Source of the DNA: Rutstroemia sp. NJR-2017a BVV2
Taxonomy: Eukaryota; Ascomycota; Leotiomycetes; Helotiales; Rutstroemiaceae
Direction of reading: 5' to 3'
NCBI GenBank assembly: GCA_002946415.1
Contig: NJPS01000062.1
Span: forward strand, 992,001 to 1,056,000
Length of the DNA stretch: 64,000 bases
Shown here: in pieces, positions 33,753-45,705 of the stretch
Layout of the letters: each line of letters starts with the position of its first letter
Numbering within the stretch: position 1 is the first letter of the stretch
The notes under the pieces: generated by a model
The model's database searches: none
Told to the model about the DNA's origin: nothing
What the model saw: the letters and a program-made list of their open reading frames with translations, nothing else
Program-made: the position numbers and the translations under genes

Positions 33753-34836
33753 GGCTGGGTTTTAGTAGGATAGGGATGGGATGATGAGATAGGCATAAGA
33801 TGGGATTTGCGACGGGCCGAGGTAAAGTGGAATGAGGTAGGTGTCAGCGAGATGGGAGGGCTGGTGATTGGGTGGGCTGGGGGATTTGTGGAGAGAGGTC
33901 GGGGAAGTTGGGTTGGGGTTCGGGTATGGTGGTGATGTGATGTGATAATATGGTTTATTTGATTGGTATTCAATGGATTGAGATTTTGAATATCTGGAAG
34001 CTGTGAGATAATCTATGAGTATCAGATTACCTTTCTATCTATTCGGATTTAGAATACCACTGAAGTTGTGAAATATAGATGTTTGTTTGACATTCGTAAT
34101 TTTGGTGAGAGTCGCTTACTGCTACAACCACACGTCACTGTGCCGGCTATTCTTTTTGCTCGTCATTTTAACGTTAAGTTAACTGGAACTTCCAGGTACA
34201 CTAATTTATTTTCTGCTTAGACTTGGATATATGATCTTACTCTAGTGCAGTAACTGAGTAAAAGCAATCCAAAGTATATCCTCAAACAGATCCCCATTTC
34301 CAGTCAAGCAAAAAGACTGTATCGCCTACAAGGTTGGTACGAGCATGCATTGCGCATATCCTTGCCAGTCATCAATAAAGCCGAGCCAGAACCACGCAGG
34401 CAACTCCGTTCCTACAGCTTTCTTATGACGATGATTCGCTCCACTGCAGTAGCTCTTCAGGGAAGCTGGAAATTCGGAAGCAAAGGTCGCTCCGCCAAAT
34501 AAATAACCTTTATTCATAGGAGGGCGATAGTAGCTGCCTTGACTACTTCCTTCTGACCTTCATATCTGAATTGTCCGTTTGAGAAGAAAATTCATCTGTC
34601 TGCCTGAAAATTTGCAGAGATTCCTGGATATAAAGATCAAGAAAGGGTGAAGACGGAGGAGCTTGCACTGGACTATCCTGTACGAGCTGTCTGTGAAGCA
34701 CCTTCCTCACCAACAGTTGGAAACATCAGCCGCTTGATTATCATACACGACTATTTAACGATCACTCGTATGAAGCGACACAGGACGTCTAGTAGTCTCA
34801 GATTTTCTTTCCACAAGTTTCGCAAAGTGCAACAAG
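33753..34836. promoter_or_regulatory. Divergent region between cytochrome b5 and ceramidase genes
   Basis: 1.1 kb upstream of both genes. No coding frame with recognisable features. Confidence 0.4.
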
Positions 34837-36291
34837 ATGTTTTCCATCCCATATAGAGATACACCTCACAAGCCATATTGGGGCGAGATAAACTCAGCAT
34901 CAAAGTAAATGCTCCTATATTGCCCAGACTCCTCCATTTTCACCTTTCTTTGCTTATTATTCTTGCGCTTCATGAAAGCTGATGTGTTTTTACAGCTTTT
35001 GCGAAGAAGTACTAGACATCTGAATTACTCCACAAGTTGCGAAAGCTCACGACTTCGTAGGATCACATCATAACGACGTATATCGCCGAGTTTATTAACA
35101 CTCTTACGAATCTCACTTATGGTATGTTCTCTCCTACTTACATTTCGTAGGCAGCTTCAGGCGAAAGGAACCATCCATCACGAGATCTCAGTTGATCCAG
35201 ACAACCAACCATACTGCTCCAGAAAGATTAACAGCCACACGTGAAAACAGTATACTATGCCTACAAAGGGATTCGCGGCAATTCCAACCGCCAGGATGCG
35301 ATATTGAGAAACCTACCGTACCTTGGTCTCGCGGGCGTGGGTGTTTTAAGTGCGATATTTCATGCCACAATAAAGGATTGGACACAGTGGGGTGGGTATT
35401 CTAACACGAAGCTGAAATGGTGCGAACGCAGAGTATGCTGATACGAACACAGGCGACGATACATCGATGTTGATAGCAACCTCGACGGTACTTCATCGCG
35501 TGTTTACATATGACAAGTCGTTGAAGTATACAATCGTATACGGGTGCTCGTTGTTCGTATTCATGGCGTGCTTTATCGCGTGGCATTGTATCACGGATGA
35601 GTTGGTGATGCATTCTGTTGTCTTTGGTATTCTGATTTTATTCTTTCTTCATGCTATCTGATACACCAGAAGGAGACGTATCCAAGCTAACACAAGCACA
35701 GGAATCGAAATCGCTCTTATTGCTATCAAAACACGCAGCATTATCAACCTCCGCGTTGCAAATGTTGCGGTGCAGAGACAGGTCAAGACGCTGGTCACGT
35801 ATGGCGGTGGTATGTATCCTATCCTCTTCTATCTCCATTCCTGTCGTACAACGACATCTACTCGTAACATAGATAACCCCAACACTCACTCCCCAAAACA
35901 GTAATCTTCGTCTCAGGCTTCATCCTCTGGAGCATCGACAACTCCATCTGCTCCACCCTCACAGCCACCAAGCGCTCACTCGGAATGCCTTGGTCTTTCG
36001 TCCTGGAACTGCATGGGTGGTGGCATATCTTTACGGGGATTGGTGCTTATATCTGTTCGTTCCCTTTTCTTACTCTCACTACAAATGTGGCTAGCTGACA
36101 TTTACCTAGTCATTGCATTAGTCGAATACCTGACTTCCGAAGAAGCGGGTCAGAAGTTGGGACCGCATTTTGCGTGGCCGGTGGGAGTGATTTTAAACGG
36201 ATGGGGTGGTGGGAAGAGCGGAACGGGGAAAGAGGGTGTACAAGCGAATGGGTATGGGGCGGGGAAAGTGGATGGCGAGAAGGAGCTTTAG
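34837..36291 (+). CDS. Alkaline ceramidase (Ypc1/Ydc1 family)
   Basis: Eight exons: 34837-34904, 34996-35008 (13 nt), 35061-35121, 35251-35391, 35453-35626, 35702-35809, 35902-36054 and 36110-36291 (299 residues). It hydrolyses ceramide, phytoceramide or dihydroceramide in the ER/Golgi membrane (family knowledge). Diagnostic blocks appear only after splicing: PYWGEINSASNFCEEDHIIT, YIAEFINTLTNL, LSAIFHATIKDWTQ, GDDTSMLIATSTVLHRV and the Zn/catalytic HGWWHIFTGIGAYIFIALVE. About seven membrane helices are expected. The C-terminus is a Gly/Lys-rich hydrophilic tail. All introns are GT-AG (52-129 bp) and every junction is in phase. The intron density is the highest in the window. Which of the two yeast paralogues it matches is not decidable. 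Confidence 0.92.
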
Positions 36292-37253
36292 ATTTGGATT
36301 GAGATGGAATACTCCCTTCTATTCTATCATGATTTGGGAAGCATGCATGCGACCGGCAAGCGCCAGAGCAGCACATTTCGTGTTCGCCATTTAGATGCAT
36401 GCACGCAGCAGTCAGCATTTGGATCCTACTTGCTCATTCCCCGATTCCACAAGTTGCACAGAACAGAAGTCCTAGCGAGATTTATACAGTTAGATACATC
36501 AGACCACCTACCGATGGGGCAGATTGTTCATACAGAGATATTCTGCAATACAATATCCATTTTCCCATTCATAAGTTGCCATTGATAGTCATAGTTACGA
36601 CGTTCCACGTTTATGAGCACGCGCATTTTTTCCCTGGGGTTGGATTTTGGGCATGATTTCGAGCTTCTTGCTTCTTTATTCGGGAAGCAGAATGAGATCG
36701 AGCAATACAACTCTCAGTCTTCTTACAAGCGTTCCATTCACAGCAAAAGAGTCGTCAACTTACTGACTGCGCTGAAGACTTTACTTTACTATTGGGCTTA
36801 CCGATTTATTCATCGCAGCAAGTCCAAAACTTCCCTGTTCATCGAAAATATATACTATTGAGATCTCTATTGCTCGGTCTGGCAAGTGTATATACGAGTT
36901 CTCAATCTTCAAAATTCACTCCACTTGAATAATCATATGCACGATTCAGTGTAATCCGAAACAAATCGATGTATCCGGACTTGGAAATATGTGAGTTGGT
37001 CCATGAATTAGTGCACCTACAGACTGGTACTGTACGTGCGAGATGCGGTTAGTCCCATCTCTTCCTCAGTATTCCCCATTACCGGCCTTACCCAGTCCAT
37101 ACATCAATCCAGTTGCTATACCTACATATCTACAGCGTATCCTCATCATTCGTCGCCCTCATCCACCCATCCATCTATTGCATATCCCGTATAGCTAACT
37201 CATCCCAGTACCATTACCAGTACCGGTGCCCGTCCCGCATGAACAAAATCCAC
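36292..37253. other. Convergent intergenic region
   Basis: Between the ceramidase (plus) and symporter (minus) 3' ends. No gene supported. Confidence 0.5.
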
Positions 37254-39087
37254 TCAAATCTTATACCTAAAACCCTTCCTTCCTGCCTCCGTCGTCCCCT
37301 CATTAACCACCCCATCCACCGGTTCGCCACGATCGAGTTTCTTATTGAGCCGTACAAGCATAATGCGGAGAGTGAGGGCCGCGCATATGGCGATGAATGT
37401 CATGGCGCAGTTGACGCTCATTGCGACTATGTATCTGGGACCTTTGGGGGCTGTTAGTGCATGGATCAAAGGGGTGAAGTTGGTTGTGGCGGACTGACCT
37501 GCGCTTTTAGGGTACATGTAGGACGCGTAGATTGAGCTCTGGAGAGGGAATAGTTAGCGGGGCGTGTTTTAATTTATTGTATGTGAGAGAATGGAGAAGC
37601 GGGAGAGGATTTGTACATACGGAGTTTGAAACAGCGTTAATGAAAGCCAGCGCCGTGGCTCTCTTTGCAGGCGGACGAGGTAGGGTATTGGAGATCCAAG
37701 CCAACGCAACCACGAATGCGGTGTACACACCAGGAACCATGAGCATCATGGCAACATATCTTGGCGCGGTAGCAGTGGTAGCAGCGGCCAGAATGAACGC
37801 GGCTGTGGCGACGGTTAGAGGGATGGCGATGTGGAGGAATCGTTCTCCGGTTTTATCTGCGTGCCAGGCATTCGCGAAGGCGGTGATGACTGCGAGGACG
37901 TAGGGAGGAGCTGTAAGAAGGAGGGATTGGATGTTGTTGTATTTGAGTGTGGCCACGACGGTTGGGAAGAAATTGGTTACGCTTCCTGCGGCAACAATTC
38001 CGAAGAGGAGAACCATCAGAACGTAAGTCTTGATGTCGGTGAATGCAAGCTTCAAGCCGTGCTTAAAAGACTGTTGATGGCTATCAACCCAGTCATCCAG
38101 ACCAATATCTTCCTCGAGGCGCCAGACTGCTAATTCACGTTCCTGGTCTGTTAACCATGAGGTGGTTCGAGGGAAGTTTGGTAATATGAAGAATGCGGCA
38201 AACGCTATAAACACTGTGATGACACCTTCTATGATGAACAGCCATCTCCAAGCTAATAGTCCTTTGGCTCCGTTGAGATTGGCGGTTATGCCTGCAGCAA
38301 TGAGACCGGAGAATGCCCCGCTGATCAGCGATCCTGAGTACAGTGTTGCTGTCCGGAGACCTAGCTCTTTTCTGGTGTACCAGCACGAAAGATAATAGAG
38401 ACATCCAGGCTATTTATAGTCAGCATCTCTCACGTCGTCGCAATGCTAGCAAACTGGACTCACAAAGTAGGCAGCCTCGACGAAACCAAGGAAGAATCTA
38501 CAGGCAATAAGACCTCCAAAACTCTGGGTTGCAGCTGTCAGAGCAGATATGATTCCCCATATTACCATTGCGGCGGGTAAATACAGTGCAGGTTTGCCGA
38601 TCTTGTTCAAAAACAAGTTGGATGGTATTTGCATCAGCAGATATCCGACGAATAGAATACTAACGGACGTCTAAACATAGCTGTTAACCTCGATCCACTA
38701 TGTGATAGCGTGAATTTCAAACACACCTGATATTCGTCGCCCTTGAGATTCAAATCCTTCTCCATTCCTGCTAATCGCGCAGCTGCAATATTATTCTGCA
38801 GTGGATTAATAATCAGTGTGATAGACCAGGGCGTTGAGATTACGAACCCTGTCAAGATAATTCATGATGTACATCAAGATTACCATTGGTAATAACCTCA
38901 GGTCGATTTTCCTCTTCAGCTTGCCTTCGATATCGATGCGCTCCTCTGGAGAAAGATCTCGAATCCATTCTGGTGCTTCTAACGTTCGAGTTGCAGTCCG
39001 AACCTCCACACCTGAACCACTCGGGCTGTCTCTATCGCGGTCATCGATGTGCTTCGCATCTATCTTGTCATCTGGAAGTGATGCCAT
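37254..39087 (-). CDS. MFS anion:cation symporter (Tna1/Dal5-like)
   Basis: Exons in coding order: 39087-38848, 38795-38727, 38670-38464, 38409-37621, 37538-37499 and 37441-37254 (510 residues). Typical of the anion:cation symporter family: acidic soluble N-terminus, LRLLPMVILMYIMNYLDRNN, GYLLMQIPSNLFLNKIGKP, FFLGFVEAAYFPGCLYYLS and YTRKELGLRTATLYSG. Twelve helices are expected. Substrates in this family include nicotinate, allantoate, tartrate and other small carboxylates; not assignable here. The 40-base fifth exon encodes SSIYASYMYPKSA. The last intron (57 bp, ends CAAAG) has no stop in frame, so retention would insert 19 residues after the PKSAG motif. It is the second permease of this superfamily branch in the window, the first being at 2-1932. 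Confidence 0.92.
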
Positions 39088-39839
39088 CTTCTCCTCGAAT
39101 CGATAGCAGCCTTGTGTCGTTCCAACTCTGTTAAAGTGTGAGGATGAACTTTTCTGGTTGATTCGAAGTTCCCCGTCAAACGTTACACTCAGCAAGCGAG
39201 AAGTGAGTTAGCATAAAACACCACGCAGTGCTACCTGTGCTCTATGAATCCCGCGACGCTGTGTTTTGTTTATAGAACGAGAGAGGTTGCAGAGCGTGGA
39301 GAATAAATAGAAGGAAATATTGATTTCTACATGACGAGATAAAGATATCGTATGCTCTAGCAAGGCCTGCTCGCGTATGGATCCTCGTGATTCGGCATTT
39401 GGCGGGGGATTTATCGAGCCGGGGTAAATTGAGGCAGTATGGGGCGAATGCGGGGAAGTTTTCAACGGAAGAAAAGATCCACAATTCGCGGAATTCAACC
39501 ACTTGGATACCACAACCAATCCGTAACTGGTTCGCGGACCTTCCTAAATCTGTCTAGCTGCTTCGATGTGAATGCGATGAGACGTCAGAATTGCCCATGT
39601 TGCACAAATATACGAGGAAGTGGCCGCTGATTAGAGCGAGGTATTGCCGGACCATGTAATTCATTGGCTTTTCGGGCCGTGTCAGAGCAATGAAGAGGCT
39701 AATTCTTCACCCATCCTGACCCATTCCTGACCCATCCCTGACCCATCCGTCTTAGCAACCGCAGATGGATCCAGATAGCATCAGCTGATCGACGCAAACT
39801 CCAATTGAAATAACGGCTGATGGCCCCAGTGGATGGATG
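39088..39839. other. Intergenic region with short tandem repeat
   Basis: Promoter of the symporter and 3' flank of the thioesterase gene. A tandem repeat is at 39709-39749. Confidence 0.5.
39709..39749. repeat. 11-bp tandem repeat
   Basis: About 3.7 copies of ACCCATCCCTG with small length changes between copies. Confidence 0.8.
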
Positions 39840-40380
39840 TCACAGTTTAGATTGTGGCATGTAGATCTTCTCTAACCCGTCCTTGATGTTCTTGTTCATA
39901 CCATTTGCCGCTGGCCGACCCGTCGCTCTGTCGACAAATACATGCACCAGCTCTCCGACTGACTTGACCTCCTCAACTCCGCGTTCGAAGAGACCTATCT
40001 CATACGTAACACTGCTCTTTCCAAGCTTGTTGACCCGCAAAGCTAGATCCGCTACGGCTGGGAACGCAATCGATCCAAAGAAATCGCCGTGCGAGTGGAC
40101 GACAAGTCCATACTGAGGGGCCGTCGGGGGATGGAGACCACAATGTTCGATTAGATAGGAATTGACCACCGAGTCGTAGAGGAAGTTGTAGATGCTGTTA
40201 TTCATATGATCGTACATATCATTGTCGGACCTGGAGATGGCATTCAGTACTTGGCATTTGCACTCCAATTGCATGGCTGATAGGGTGACACGTCCTACGT
40301 GGTACTTACCATCTCGTTCTATATTCAAGAATGTACCCATAATCCGACCGTTTTCGCTTCTTCAGCTCTGTATGAGACAT
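39840..40380 (-). CDS. Hotdog-fold acyl-CoA thioesterase (4HBT-like)
   Basis: Exons 40380-40310 and 40230-39840 (153 residues). After splicing the start reads MSHTELKKRKRSDYGYILEY, then RTRWSDNDMYDHMNNSIYNF, the hotdog signature with the Asp/His-Asn active site typical of 4-hydroxybenzoyl-CoA thioesterase-like (YbgC-type) proteins. The intron (79 bp) is essential: the unspliced frame from an ATG at 40340 breaks the RTRW/SDND motif and should not be used. The middle carries GDFFGSIAFPAVADLALRV and the end AANGMNKNIKDGLEKIY. It probably cleaves short- or medium-chain acyl-CoAs. No clear targeting peptide. Divergent from the pseudouridine synthase gene with 494 bases between starts. Confidence 0.9.
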
Positions 40381-40874
40381 GGGAGAGGTACTTGAGTCGT
40401 GATTCCGAACAAAATCGTGTGATGGATGATATTGCGAGCAGATGGAGAATGTTTGGCCGGATGCACTTCACGGTGAGTGATCTTGGTCAAGGGAATTGTT
40501 TGATGGGGCAGAGTAGTTACTGCCGAGGCACATTTTCCAGATGGCGAAGTATTTCACTCCTCGGATTCTTCAGAGACACCATCCCCCAAACCCCCCTAAA
40601 CCCACAAGGCTTTTGCTTTTATTTCCAGAGCCACCAGGGCTGACAAGGCCGCAAAGGTCGCAAAAGGCTCGGCAAGCAAGGCGTATGGTCTGTGCACCCG
40701 TGCCTGATCCCACTACTCTCTTTACCTTAAACAATTTTCTCTTCAACGACATGAATTAAATGTTTCTCAGATTCTATAGCCATAGATCTGAAGTCGAACA
40801 CTACCCTCTCGCTGGCTCACTCACCGCGCTTCGCAGCACTTTTAGCCCGCAGGGCTAGAATAGTGAACTCCACG
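40381..40874. promoter_or_regulatory. Bidirectional promoter region
   Basis: 494 bases separate the divergent starts of the thioesterase (minus) and the pseudouridine synthase (plus), so both promoters must lie here. Confidence 0.55.
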
Positions 40875-42302
40875 ATGGCGCTCGTCGAAACTCCCAAAGG
40901 GTACCCGCCGCAAGAGGACAAGAACCCTTTTGAAGAACCACCTGCAGTTGTCATTACGCCTTCAGATCCCTGGCCACGACCATACTATCTCGAGAACGGT
41001 CTGCGCAGAGTTGCCCCGTATCATTATACATACAAAACTTTCTGCAAGGAGCGATGGAGGGGTAGGGAAATTTTAGACATCTTTTCAAGCGAATTTCGAG
41101 ATCGACCACTGGAATACTATGTACGTCCTGACAACATGCCTGTCAAGGCTTTGCGCTGATGGGTCTAGAAAGGTGCTATGGAACGAGGTGTAATAGTTGT
41201 TAATGGGAAACCCGTTTCGACTTCGCACATAATAAAAAATGGAGACATTATCTCGCACACAATGCACCGCCATGAACCTCCGGTCACAGCGCTCCCGATA
41301 TCCGTCCTACATGAAGATGACGATATTATTGTTATCAATAAACCATCGGGTGTTCCCGTACATCCTGCTGGTAGGTACAATTACAACTCCGTGGTTGAGA
41401 TCATGAGAGCGGAACGAGGCCATGGCTGGAACCCATTGCCATGCAATAGGCTTGACAGACTAACAAGCGGTGTTATGTTTATTGGAAAACATCCGAAAGC
41501 TGCGGAGAATTTAAGTTTACAAATCTCAAAGCGCACTGTGCGAAAGGAATATATTGCTCGAGTCAAAGGGAAATTTCCCGATGGAGAGGTTGTCTGCGAT
41601 ATGCCCATCCTTCAGATCTCGCCAAAACTTGGTTTGAATCGTGTCAGGGCAAATGGTAAAGCCGCTCGCACGGTATTCAAGCGCCTGGCCTACTATCCAC
41701 CTAGCTCTCCACAAGCTTCGGGGCTGCAAGAAAATAGCGTTGAAACGAATGAGCCACAGATAGCGACGCCACCTTCAAAGAATAATGAGGGGTATTCCAT
41801 CGTTCGATGCCTTCCAGTCACTGGAAGGACACACCAATTGAGGGTTCATTTACAATTTCTGGGCCATCCTATCGGTAATGATCCTATCTACTGCAACCGT
41901 CGAGTGTGGGGCAATAGACTTGGGGCAAACGATTCGGATGCAACGCAGGATACAGATGAGGATATCATCACTCGTCTATCGAGGATGGGAAAATCCGAGA
42001 TTGCTGACGCTGTGGCGTACCATGATGAGATGGTCGACGAATACAACAAAAAGAAGGCTGAGAAAATGTCCGGAGAAGTATGCGAGGTCTGCCAAACGCC
42101 GTTGTACACTGATCCTGGTGACCAAGAACTATCATTGTGGCTCCACAGTCTCAGGTACGAGGATGCTGGAGGAGCTTGGAGCTACGTGAGCCCTCTACCT
42201 GCCTGGGCACTTCCACCGGAAGGAATGGACGGGCCCACGGAAGTAGGTGGGATGGAGGAGTTAGTCGAGGCGGTAAAGGCCGAAAATCCTGAGATTGCAT
42301 GA
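40875..42302 (+). CDS. RluA-family pseudouridine synthase (Pus9/Rib2-like)
   Basis: Exons 40875-41120 and 41169-42302 (459 residues). An S4-like region (ERGVIVVNGKPVSTSHIIKNG) precedes the synthase domain. The latter holds VINKPSGVPVHPAGRY, the catalytic-loop motif CNRLDRLTSGV with the Asp nucleophile, and the VTGRTHQLRVHLQFLGHPIG block diagnostic of RluA enzymes. The short N-terminus with YYLENGLRRVAPYHYTYKTF matches fungal Pus9/Rib2-type tRNA enzymes that modify position 32; yeast Rib2 adds a deaminase domain, absent here. The C-terminal about 100 residues carry CEVCQTPLYTDP and a Trp-rich end. The 48-bp intron is in phase 0. The ATG at 40875 is the first in frame. Confidence in enzyme family is very high, in target position moderate. 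Confidence 0.93.
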
Positions 42303-43615
42303 GGTCACGACTTAGCGTGTGTTAATTCACTTCCTGTGAGCGTCCTTGATCTCACGGAGACTGTGGCTTCCTGCGTACATCATGTTGAGTGAACTTCTCG
42401 ATCTCGAATCACATGCTCTAAGCATGGTACAATCAGTTTCCGCTACCCCTTCTATAGAGCTAGAAACTAGGTTACAAACACTCTCGCTATAACAGTTATA
42501 TATGGAGTTAGGAGTGTTGATCTCCGTTGGGGTAACGGCAAACTAAGTTTGAACCAACAGCCGATCTTCCGGGTTTACTTCACCCATTGTACACACTGCC
42601 ACTGAGTGTTTGTTAGTTGACAGTCAAATGTATTCAGTGAATCCTCGTCGACTCATAGGAACGACGCACTTGACACGAACTCCAACCTTATCCCAAGAGC
42701 TTGAGCAATCATCACGATGTATCTTGCATTTGGAATGTGAGAAAGTTCTTGAACTAACTTGGTCCGAGAACGACCCGCTTTGATGGCCAATTCGTCTCAT
42801 GCTAATGCTACTATAGATTTTAGCTCAAGCCCTGGGGAAGTGTGAGAGGTGGTAAACTCGATCAATTTGCATGGACCTTTTGAGGAAATCCATTTTCTTG
42901 CATTCGTCGCAGAACACGAAGGTTGCAAGTACATGTTGTATTTTGGTTTCGCTTGGCTAGATCTTCTCTATAGATGAGCGATATACTTTTCTGATTCTCG
43001 ATTCTTGAATTTCTAATTACTAGCTCAAATATGTACCGAGTCGTATGTGATTGGATGTAGCATGCCCCTTGTTCAATGGGCCAGACTATTAGCTTGCAGC
43101 CCAAGCTCCAAATGAGCTTGCCAATACTCTCACTAATGTATAGAGCTTCACCAAGTTTTTAGCCACCGACCAAAACCAATGAGCACCCAGTCAGTCGTGG
43201 CATCTTGATGGAGCGCGGGAAAATGTCCGCGGGTCCGCGGCCAGTTATTACTAGACATTTCTTTCATTGACTTGTGGGTTCTGCGCGACCCCTCCCGATA
43301 CTCAAAACAAAAAACAAAAAACAAAAAACAACATACATGGACATCAATCAGGCTTTGACATCCTAACAACCCAAAACAACCACGATCTTCCATTCACTTT
43401 TGATACACACTCACTTCGCCCATTCAGCTACCCACCCCTACTAGTTTGGAAACCCTTGTACCGTCCAGCCACGCCAACTTCCTCCTTGACTGCAGGTCAT
43501 AGCGTCGCATTTGGATCTTCCATTTCATATATGGGGACCCCGACCAAGTGGTAAAGCTACAATACCTTCTTCAGGTAGTATTAGCTGCTGATTTTCCGTT
43601 CCGAGGTTGTTTACA
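42303..43615. other. Intergenic region, 1.3 kb
   Basis: No gene supported. A CAAAAAA tandem repeat lies at 43303-43330, about 300 bases before the bZIP start. Confidence 0.5.
43303..43330. repeat. CAAAAAA tandem repeat
   Basis: Four copies of a C followed by four to six A residues, in the promoter region of the bZIP gene. Confidence 0.75.
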
Positions 43616-45705
43616 ATGTCTCAATCGCATCGTGGGTCGAACGAGTCGACGGGGTCGGACTGCGAGGGGCCTGGTTCGGATTTCCTGGATGCTGGCAAGA
43701 AGGGGGCTCCTAAACGGCGAGGTATGAAGATCAGGGAAAGCGAGGTGTAAACCCCTCAGTACCATACGATATCTCTCAATTTTGACGGTTCATCTAACAT
43801 CACGTAGCATCACGTGCTGGCACTCGCAGCGTGGCAACATTAAGTCCCGCCCAGTATGGCCCCAGGCGACCCTTTTCATCCATTGTCTCAATGATTGAAG
43901 AAACTGACCTTTGCAACTAGGCTCGCGCGCAAGAGAGCGAACGACCGCGAAGCTCAACGGAATATTAGATTACGAACGAAGGTCCGTATGTGCCTGGTTA
44001 TATTGCTGGCAAATATGACGCTCAGGCTTGGTCGATCTAAAATGCAACATTTAACTAACAAAAAACCACAGGAGCATATAGAGAAGTTGGAGGCTCGTAT
44101 TCAGGAGCTTACCAAGGGCAATCACGCTGATGCCGAATTAGAAGAAGTACGGAAAAGGAATGAGGAGTTGGAGGCCGAAGTGAGGCAATTGAGCGAAAAT
44201 CTCGCACAATTAGGGGACGATGATAGCTCTGCTAATATTTCGTTGTCAACAAGTAGGTGAACCATCCATTTTTCCCGTTGAAAACAAGTTCTGCAGGTCT
44301 ACGCTGCCACAACTCCGGGCTTTTTGCGGACTATGTGACAATGATATTCTGGCCAGCGCCTGCAACATCAAATAATGTCAAGGTTTGAGCACGTGGTGCG
44401 TTGACTGCAGGGGCAAATTGGATTGCGACGAAATACTGGTTCATATTCCTTACTATATCTTAGTTTCCTCAGGTTGCTAACACGTACTGCGTGGTAAAGG
44501 CCCGGATAATTCTGGCTATCAACAGAATGTAAGTATGTTTGGCTCGCCATCACCGAGCGTACGTCGAGGTTTATCGGGAGCACCTCGCTCAATAAATCTG
44601 CAGGGCCTCGACACTCCTTGGACATCATATATCCAGCCAAATCCCACTGGTATGGCAAGATCAATGTCTGGAACGAACAGGCACTCTTTCAGTGCAGCTT
44701 TTGGACATATGGAAGGGATTGAACAAGTACTCGGGCCAGCATCTACAGGAGTTTTGGAGGAGCCTAGCCGCTTTTCGTATTTCGATCCAATTCCACCTAT
44801 GACTTTCAATGATGGTACGTTGGTTCGGATTATACTCAAATGACTACGATTAATGTTTACTAGCACGAAGTTGGCCACCGAGATCTGTGCCGCTAGATGC
44901 TCAGAGCCCAAATGTCCCACTGCCTCCACCTCCGCCTCTAGCGCCATCGCAAAACTTAACCACTTCTTCCTTGCCAACAAGACCAGGAATGCCACCACAA
45001 ATGCAATCCTTCGATGGAGTGTTGCCATATACTAATCCATGGTCGTTACGGCCTTGGGATTTACCCGTTTTGAATACATCAGTGCCAACATGTGGTGTTG
45101 ACACCATACTTATGGGTATTGTTCGTCAACAAAAGGAACTTGCCCAGCAAGGCGCGAGTATAAAGCAGGTTATAGGACCCTCTCAGCCCAGTATGAAAGC
45201 TTTAATCTCCCCCGAGGATCCAAATCAAACTCACTCAATCTCCACTGCAATATCCAACCTTCTTTTAAACCTTGCAGTTCGAGGATTAGTAGAGAGAGCG
45301 GGCTATCTCTATCTACTGTATCAGCTTTGCCAATGGCAAATATGTCCTTCCTCCACAACATACAGCAACCTGACGGACTGGTCATCTCCACGCACATCGC
45401 AGCTTATAACGCCTCATCCTATCTGGGCGGATTCGATCCTCTGGGGGAAGCTCAAAGATAAGGTTATCGAGAACCAGCAACTTTATGCGAATGAAGAATT
45501 CCAAAATGCATACATACTCTGCATTAACGCAAACTGGCCGTACGATGATTTAGACGCATTTAGGTTTGAGGGAAACGATGTGTTTATCACGGAAGCGTTC
45601 GAGAAGCATGTTAGGACTTTGTCAAATTGGAGCTTGGATGAGAGGTTTGCTGCTAGGTATCCCGAACTGGTAGATCTGGTTCGGATCACGGGAATACCCC
45701 CTTAA
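43616..45705 (+). CDS. bZIP transcription factor with DUF3425 C-terminus
   Basis: Exons: 43616-43721, 43808-43853, 43921-43981, 44072-44252, 44500-44814 and 44864-45705 (516 residues). The spliced N-terminus reads SRAGTRSVATLSPAQLARKR. Residues 54-71 are the basic region (RKRANDREAQRNIRLRTK) followed by a heptad coiled coil (EHIEKLEARIQELTKG onward). This divergent bZIP class is specific to ascomycetes and pairs with a C-terminal DUF3425 domain: ISTAISNLLLNLAVRGLVER, LYLLYQLCQWQICPS, TPHPIWADSILWGKLKDKVI and the closing RYPELVDLVRITGIPP. The middle region is Pro/Ser-rich and probably an activation domain. The intron 44253-44499 is 247 bp, far longer than its neighbours, and may hide another small exon. 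Target genes unknown. Confidence 0.88.

Noticed and set aside
40297..40340. ATG at 40340 as start of the thioesterase
   Set aside because: It gives an unspliced protein that disrupts the RTRW/SDND hotdog motif; splicing from ATG 40380 restores it.
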